DNA of 64,000 bases, taken from the NCBI GenBank assembly GCA_017534885.1, contig JAFXVR010000047.1, forward strand, positions 24,354 to 88,353. The letters run 5' to 3'. A program made the position numbers and the translations under genes. This document shows positions 59,289 through 64,000 of this stretch, piece after piece (position 1 is the first letter of the stretch; the number at the start of each line of letters is the position of its first letter). The notes under the pieces are model-generated. The model was given only the letters and a program-made list of their open reading frames with translations. It had not been told where the DNA came from and made no database searches. This DNA is from Clostridia bacterium. GTDB lineage: Bacteria; Bacillota; Clostridia; Christensenellales; Aristaeellaceae.

Positions 59289-60422
59289 TCAGCGGTTGAG
59301 ATCCTTCCACGTTGCCTGCAGCCCCTCGATGATCCCCAGCCCCTGCGGGCAGGCGGCCTCGCAGGCGCCGCAGCCCACGCAGCGATCTGCGCCGGCGTTG
59401 TTCTTGAGGATGCCCTTGAAACGCCATTCCTCCCTGGGATTGGTGCCGTAGAGCGCCTGGTCGTTCCATGTGGCGAAGATGCCGGGGATGTCCACGCCGT
59501 TGGGGCAGGGCATGCAGTAGCGGCAGCCCGTGCAGCCGATCTTCGTGCGGCTCAGGTAGGCCTCGCGCACGCTGTCCATCAGCCGCAGCTCCTCCTCGGT
59601 CATGATGCCCGGAGCCACCGTGTCAAAGATGCGCAGGTTCTCCTCAATCTGTTCCGGCTCGTTGCAGCCCGAGAGCACCGTGGCCACCTGCGGGTGGTTG
59701 CACAGCCAGCGGAAGGCCCATTCGACAGGGCTGCGCTTCACGGGGAAGGCGTCATACAGCGCCTGGACGTTCTCCGGCGCTTTGGACAAGCGGCCGCCCA
59801 GCAGGCCCTCCATGATGACCACCGGGATGCCCAGCCGCCCCGCCAGCTCGAGGCCCTTGGTGCCGGCCTGGTTGTTCACATCCATGAAGTTGTACTGAAT
59901 CTGCACCATGTCCCAGTCGCTGGCCTGGACGATCTTCTCAAACTCATCGTAAGGCCCGTGGAAAGAGAAGCACTTGTAGCGGATCTTGCCCGCCTTCTTC
60001 ATGTCGTCGAAAAATTTCGGCGCGCCGATGGCCTTGAAGGCCTCCCAGGACTTGCGGTTGATGCCGTGCATCAGGTAGAAGTCGATGTGGTCGGTCTGCA
60101 GCTTGCGCAGCTCCTCCTCCAGCAGCTTCTCCATGTCCTCCCGGCTGTGCACCGCGTGCAGCGGCATCTTGGTGGCGATGGTCACCTTCTCCCGGTAGCC
60201 GTCACGCAGGGCTTTGCCCAGCACAATTTCCGACGTTTTGTCCAGATACACATAGGCGGTGTCAATGTACGTCACGCCGCCGTCGATGGCCTGGCGGATC
60301 AGCCGGATCGCTTTGTTTTCGTCGATCACGCTGTCGCCCGAGGCCGGCCCGTTAAAGCGCATGCAGCCCAGTCCGAAAGCCGAGCCCCTGATGCCCAGTT
60401 TGCCGAATTCGCGGTATTTCAC
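59289..60422 (-). CDS. Aldo/keto reductase with C-terminal 4Fe-4S domain
   Basis: 377 residues. The AKR barrel holds IDTAYVY (catalytic Asp/Tyr region), TKMPLH with the catalytic Lys, and HGINRKSW. The C-terminal part adds ferredoxin-type cysteines CTGCRYCMPCPNG (near 290-302) and CVGCGACEAACPQG (near 350-363), giving one or two 4Fe-4S clusters, as in AKR proteins of anaerobes. Probably reduces a carbonyl using ferredoxin or NAD(P)H. GTG start 60422 with AAGGGGG; upstream in-frame extension lacks a ribosome site. Own promoter at 60502-60531. Confidence 0.9.
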   Translation of the reverse strand: MKYREFGKLGIRGSAFGLGCMRFNGPASGDSVIDENKAIRLIRQAIDGGVTYIDTAYVYLDKTSEIVLGKALRDGYREKVTIATKMPLHAVHSREDMEKLLEEELRKLQTDHIDFYLMHGINRKSWEAFKAIGAPKFFDDMKKAGKIRYKCFSFHGPYDEFEKIVQASDWDMVQIQYNFMDVNNQAGTKGLELAGRLGIPVVIMEGLLGGRLSKAPENVQALYDAFPVKRSPVEWAFRWLCNHPQVATVLSGCNEPEQIEENLRIFDTVAPGIMTEEELRLMDSVREAYLSRTKIGCTGCRYCMPCPNGVDIPGIFATWNDQALYGTNPREEWRFKGILKNNAGADRCVGCGACEAACPQGLGIIEGLQATWKDLNR

Positions 60423-60501
60423 GTTGCGTCCCCCTTTTTTGTGAAGGATATCGGTCTGCGTCATGCCCGCGCCGTCTGATAAGCAGGGCATCGCCGAAAG
60501 C

Positions 60502-60531
60502 AGTATAACATATCGCCTATATGGTTGTAAA
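60502..60531 (-). promoter_or_regulatory. Promoter of the aldo/keto reductase gene
   Basis: Minus strand TTTACA (60526-60531), 18-bp spacer, TATACT (60502-60507). Confidence 0.6.
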
Positions 60532-60543
60532 ACGCTTTTTTGC

Positions 60544-61992
60544 TCACATGGTCTTCCGTTTGAACAGCACCGCCGCCGCGCCGATCACCGCCAGCAGCGG
60601 CAGCAGCACGCAGATCAGCACGCCTGAGCCGGCGGAGGTGACGGACAGCCTGGGGCGCACCGCGGAGCGCGCCATGATGCTCAGGTCGGTCAGCTCGCTG
60701 CCGGACAGGGTATTCACCAGGCGGATGATGAACTCCTGGGCGTCCGTCATGCTCCATACCGAGGTGGAGGTCAGCAGGGTGGAGGAGCCCAGCACAAAGG
60801 CCCGGGAAAGCGCGCCCTCCGAGGTGATGCGGCTGGCGTAGAGCCCCAGCGCAAAGGGGCCGGTCAGGTCGTCCACCTGCTTTTCGAGAGAGGTCGACAG
60901 GCCTGAGAGGGAGCGCAGGTAGGCCTTCTGGCCCGAGAGCAGCACGGTCGAAACGCTCAGGTCACGGTCGCTCTCCCCGGGCAGGGCAAAGCCCCGGGAG
61001 ATGGTCAGCAGCAGGCTGTCCGCGTGGCTGGTCACCAGATCCCGGGTGAAGTCCGTGTTCTGCATGATCGGGATGAGCCAGAGCCGGTTGCCGTTGTAGA
61101 AGGTGTTCTTTTCGGCTGAAGAGGCGATGACCGCGCCTTCCAGCGGCTGGAAGCCATAGGAGCGCAGCAGGGCCGCGTAATTGGGCATCCGGTCCACCGG
61201 GTCGGTGTAATCGCAGGTGAAGAGGAAGCTGCCGCCCGCCTTCGCAAAATCGGACAGAGTCTGCAGCTCGCCGTCTGTGAGGTCGCGGGTGGGTGAGAGC
61301 AGCAGGATTAAGTCGTCCTCCCGGAGCTCTGCCTCCTCGCTGGAGAGGGTGAAGTAAGCCACATCCATGCCGTTGGAGGCCAGCAGCTCCGCCAGATCCG
61401 CCGTGCCGGCCTCGTCCAGCTCGCCGTGACCCTGGAGGATCAGCGCCCGGGGCACCGTGTCCGCCGTCACGTAGCGCAGGGCGGAGGTGATCGCCCGCTC
61501 GTAGGTCAGGCTGATGAGCTCCATGCCGCCCGTCTCCTCGTCATAGCCCACGCTCAGGAAATCGGACATGTCCAGCACCCGGAAGCGGCCGGTCTCCCCG
61601 CAGGTCACAATCAGCGAATCGTTGCTGATGACCTGGTCGGAGGACTGCGCCTCGTACTTTGTCAGCAGGCCGGGATTCTCCCGCAGGTCGGTCTGCTCCC
61701 AGGTCACCTTCGGGGAGATCGCCGCGTACCGCTTCAGCAGCTCCAGCAGCGGCGCGTCTTCCTGCCCCCGGCTGAACAGGGCAATGATGTGCGCCGGGTG
61801 GGGCAGGCTTTCCAGCACCCTTACGGTTGTTTCACCCGTGGTGGCCACGCTGTTGAAGGAGTAATCCTGCCGCCAGCCATTCTTCTCCTCTAAGCTGTCC
61901 ACCAGAAGGCTGACGCCGATGAGCGCCGCCAGCGCCGCCGCCACCAGGGCGGTTGAAAGGGCGCTTCCCCGCAACCGGCTGAAGCGTTTCAT
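60544..61992 (-). CDS. GldG-like ABC transporter accessory protein
   Basis: 482 residues. One N-terminal membrane segment (about 10-32) and one C-terminal (about 455-477) flank a large extracytoplasmic domain with the GldG/ABC_transp_aux pattern: TVRVLESLPHPAHIIALFSRG near 55-75, ILQGHGELDE (near 182-191) and DDLILLLSPTRDLTDGE. In gliding bacteria GldG partners GldF and GldA; in Firmicutes the substrate is unknown. Third gene of an ABC unit with the permease 39 nt upstream. Confidence 0.85.
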   Translation of the reverse strand: MKRFSRLRGSALSTALVAAALAALIGVSLLVDSLEEKNGWRQDYSFNSVATTGETTVRVLESLPHPAHIIALFSRGQEDAPLLELLKRYAAISPKVTWEQTDLRENPGLLTKYEAQSSDQVISNDSLIVTCGETGRFRVLDMSDFLSVGYDEETGGMELISLTYERAITSALRYVTADTVPRALILQGHGELDEAGTADLAELLASNGMDVAYFTLSSEEAELREDDLILLLSPTRDLTDGELQTLSDFAKAGGSFLFTCDYTDPVDRMPNYAALLRSYGFQPLEGAVIASSAEKNTFYNGNRLWLIPIMQNTDFTRDLVTSHADSLLLTISRGFALPGESDRDLSVSTVLLSGQKAYLRSLSGLSTSLEKQVDDLTGPFALGLYASRITSEGALSRAFVLGSSTLLTSTSVWSMTDAQEFIIRLVNTLSGSELTDLSIMARSAVRPRLSVTSAGSGVLICVLLPLLAVIGAAAVLFKRKTM

Positions 61993-62031
61993 GGGCCAAA
62001 TCTCCTTTCGTTCTGTCCGCACAGGGCTTTT

Positions 62032-62733
62032 TCAGCGGTACCGGCGGATGTCGATCGTGTGCATAGTCAGCAGGAGAAAAGCCGCCGCGAAGAAGCAGTC
62101 CCAGAGGATGGACGCGAAGGAGAGCTGCCCCATCAGGAAGGGCTCGTTGCGGGAATAGAGGGAGAGGAAGGACAGCACTCGTTCCAGCCATCTGGGCGCG
62201 CTAGATGCCAGCATGTCCATCATCCACAGGGCAAAATTGGCCCCGAAGGCTGCCACCGCCGCGGTCACCGGGCTCTTGCACAGACCCGAGATAAACAGAT
62301 CCATGGCGATGAAGGCGCAGCCCTGCAGCACAAAGCCCAGAGCGCCCACCGCCAGCTCGCCCGGGAAGACCTGGCCATAGGCCGCCACCATGGCCGCGTA
62401 CACCGAGGACAGGGCGACGGTCACCAGCATCACGGTGACGGCAGCGAAATACTTGCCCAGCACCAGGCCGGGAATGGAAACGGGGCTGGTCAGCAGCAGC
62501 TGATCCGTGCGCTTCTGCCGCTCCTCGGCCAGCAGGCGCATGGTCAGCACCGGGGAGAGCAGCATCCAGAGGTAGCTCATCTCCCCGATGAAGGTCAGCA
62601 GATCGGAGGAGCGCTGCTGCAAAATCTCCAGGTAAAAAAGCACGGAGGCTAAGGCCAGAAAGACCCCGATGAAAACCCAGCCCACCGCGGTCACAAAGAA
62701 GCTCTGCAGCTCCCGGCGGTATACAGCGGTCAC
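62032..62733 (-). CDS. GldF-like ABC transporter permease
   Basis: 233 residues with six hydrophobic segments. Starts MTAVYRRELQSFFVTAVGWVF, typical of ABC-2 permeases, and has an LAEERQKRTDQLLLTSPVS coupling segment near 70-90. The start is GTG 62733, which overlaps the ATPase stop (GTGA). Longer in-frame versions run back into the ATPase gene and are not credible. Confidence 0.88.
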   Translation of the reverse strand: MTAVYRRELQSFFVTAVGWVFIGVFLALASVLFYLEILQQRSSDLLTFIGEMSYLWMLLSPVLTMRLLAEERQKRTDQLLLTSPVSIPGLVLGKYFAAVTVMLVTVALSSVYAAMVAAYGQVFPGELAVGALGFVLQGCAFIAMDLFISGLCKSPVTAAVAAFGANFALWMMDMLASSAPRWLERVLSFLSLYSRNEPFLMGQLSFASILWDCFFAAAFLLLTMHTIDIRRYR

Positions 62734-63680
62734 GGCAGCACCTCCTCCTCCGCGGTCGCCCGCAGGAATACGTCCTCCAGGCTGCCGCCCTCGGGCACCA
62801 GCAGGCGCAGAGGCGCGTCCAGGGCCGTCAGCAGGCGGAACAGCTGCGCCTGGGGTTCCGGCTGACCGGGGGTCACCGCGCACTCAAGGGTGACGTGGCT
62901 TTCGTCAGGGCGCTCATGGGGATGCGTCAGCACCCGCCGCACGCAGGGCAGTGAGTGCAGGGTCGGCAGCAGCTGCTTCTCCCCCGCGGCAATCACGCAC
63001 CGCAGCCGCAGGGTCTCCTGCTCACCGCTCTCCCGCAGATCCATCTCCCGGATCACCCGCCCCCGGTGGAGGATCACCACCCGGTCGCAGAGCTGCTGCA
63101 CCTCACTCAGCAGATGGGAGGAAAAGAGCACGGTTCTGGTCTCCCCCAGGGTACGAATCAATTCCCTGATTTCCACCACCTGGCGGGGATCCAGACCCAC
63201 CGTGGGCTCATCCAGCACAATCACCGACGGCGACCCGCACAGGGCGGAGGCGATGCCGGCCCGCTGCCGGTAGCCCTTTGAAAGGTGTCCCAGCACCCGA
63301 TCCCGCACCTCGCCCAGGCCGCACAGCCCGATGATCTCCTCCACATGCGCGGCGACGGCGTTCCGCGCCACTTCCCGCAGGCGGCACACAAAGGTCAGGT
63401 AAGCCCGCACGGTCATCTCGTCATACAGCGGCGGCTTTTCGGGCAGATAGCCGATCCGCCGTTTGAAGGCCCGGGGCTCGCGCATCAGGTCGATGCCGTC
63501 CAGCAGAATCTCCCCGGAGGTGGGCGGCAGGCAGCCAGTCAGCACGTTGAGGGCGGTGGTCTTGCCGGCGCCGTTCACGCCCAGCAGACCCACGATCCGC
63601 TTTTCAGGCGCAGTAAAAGAGACCTCCCGCAGGGCTTCCACCCGCCCGTAGCGTTTGCTCACCTGCCGAAGCTCAATCAC
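62730..63680 (-). CDS. GldA-like ABC transporter ATP-binding protein
   Basis: 316 residues. Walker A GVNGAGKTT (near 36-44), signature LSKGYRQRAG, Walker B VIVLDEPTVGLDP, and a C-terminal 100-residue regulatory part. Drives the adjacent ABC-2 permease. Start chosen at GTG 63680 (typical MIELRQVSKRYG beginning, GGGAGG upstream); ATGs at 63698 and 63704 are possible. TATAAT at 63717-63722 lies upstream but with a poor -35. Confidence 0.93.
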   Translation of the reverse strand: MIELRQVSKRYGRVEALREVSFTAPEKRIVGLLGVNGAGKTTALNVLTGCLPPTSGEILLDGIDLMREPRAFKRRIGYLPEKPPLYDEMTVRAYLTFVCRLREVARNAVAAHVEEIIGLCGLGEVRDRVLGHLSKGYRQRAGIASALCGSPSVIVLDEPTVGLDPRQVVEIRELIRTLGETRTVLFSSHLLSEVQQLCDRVVILHRGRVIREMDLRESGEQETLRLRCVIAAGEKQLLPTLHSLPCVRRVLTHPHERPDESHVTLECAVTPGQPEPQAQLFRLLTALDAPLRLLVPEGGSLEDVFLRATAEEEVLP

Positions 63681-63958
63681 ATCCCTCACCTCCCCCATGG
63701 CCATCCGGCCATTTTCATTATAGCTGATGGCACGGGGGATGTGTGTGAATAATCTGTAAAAGGTTCAGCCCTGCCGCTGGGGCTAATGGCAGGCGCAGAC
63801 AAACGGAAAAAGGATGCCATTGTGACATCAATCGCATCAATCGCAAATACAAACCAAATAGGCAAGTTGTAAAATGAAATGACGCAAAAAGTTCCATCCA
63901 GGAACCGAAACAGTTATACTAAGGGTTGCGGCACCAAAGATAACTGGAGGGATCAAGG

Positions 63959-64000
63959 ATGGAACAGAAGGAGTATACCACAAAGAAGCGGACATGGGAA
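63959..64000 (+). CDS. Start of a gene cut by the window edge
   Basis: The first 14 codons (MEQKEYTTKKRTWE) of a basic N-terminus follow CTGGAGGG. The 278-bp gap before it (63681-63958) is markedly AT-rich toward its right side. It contains a 9-bp direct repeat ATCAATCGC twice (near 63828-63846), a GTTCC/GGAAC hairpin and TATACT near 63915. The start resembles IS30-type transposases only loosely, so no function is given. Confidence 0.45.
   Translation, partial: MEQKEYTTKKRTWE

Overview
The window reads as chromosomal DNA of a GC-rich, Gram-positive, anaerobic Clostridia-type bacterium, probably a gut or rumen relative of Christensenellales or Oscillospirales (taxonomic inference only). The evidence is the housekeeping content and order (priA-def-fmt-rsmB-rlmN-PP2C-prkC-rsgA-rpe), a PASTA-domain Ser/Thr kinase, an RNase PH-RdgB fusion, a YtvI-like membrane protein, BspA-type leucine-rich repeat, SH3b and YkuD cell-wall proteins, desulfoferrodoxin and Fe-S redox proteins, and Bacillus-type sigma-A promoters (several TTGxxx-N17-TATAAT matches). 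Gene density is high, with many ATGA or GTGA stop/start overlaps, which point to long co-transcribed units. No phage, CRISPR array, rRNA or complete insertion sequence was seen.

Layout. 1-6849 (minus): dnaE, a HAD phosphatase, the rph-rdgB fusion, a YfcE-type phosphodiesterase, then a cut-off AI-2E/YtvI permease. 7034-11680 (minus): a five-gene pectin/uronate operon (polysaccharide deacetylase, PL22 oligogalacturonate lyase, DUF4867 cupin-like protein, TIM-barrel isomerase-like protein, Gfo/Idh/MocA dehydrogenase). 12049-18232: a reductase followed by surface or wall proteins (SH3b protein, DUF6273 protein, BspA LRR protein, peptidoglycan-binding lipoprotein). 18365-20414 (minus): cytidylate-kinase-like protein, flavin reductase and an unusual MarR regulator with a twin-operator promoter. 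A tRNA-Thr(GGT) follows at 20580. 20797-25016: secreted and sugar-related genes (2-hydroxyacid dehydrogenase, nagA, L-rhamnose mutarotase). 25106-29683 (minus): GH5 glucanase, membrane protein, polysaccharide pyruvyl transferase-like protein with a long coiled coil, PAP2 phosphatase. 29845-30840: a phosphotransferase. 31009-38642 (minus): a tightly packed run of 13 genes headed by a TetR regulator and containing an HTH-desulfoferrodoxin fusion beside an Fe-S flavoprotein and a PAP2 variant.

38879-59182 (plus): priA through rpe, then an AddB-type nuclease protein without a recognisable Walker A motif, an unrecognised 561-residue protein, a GH105 unsaturated uronyl hydrolase, an L,D-transpeptidase and a CvpA-like protein. 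59289-63680 (minus): an Fe-S aldo/keto reductase and a GldG-GldF-GldA-like ABC system. The last 250 bp become AT-rich and lead into a gene cut off by the window edge.

Working together: two separated loci (7-11.7 kb and 53-56 kb) suggest intracellular breakdown of unsaturated pectic oligosaccharides. The priA-rpe block couples replication restart, N-formylmethionine handling, rRNA modification and Ser/Thr phosphorylation.

The least explained signals are: an exact 42-bp phased GGTGGG motif in the disordered N-terminus of rsmB; the HTH-desulfoferrodoxin regulator; the AddB-like protein with the two pectin-type genes behind it; three phased AAC-N4-GTT boxes at the tetR promoter; and a dispersed palindromic repeat present twice.
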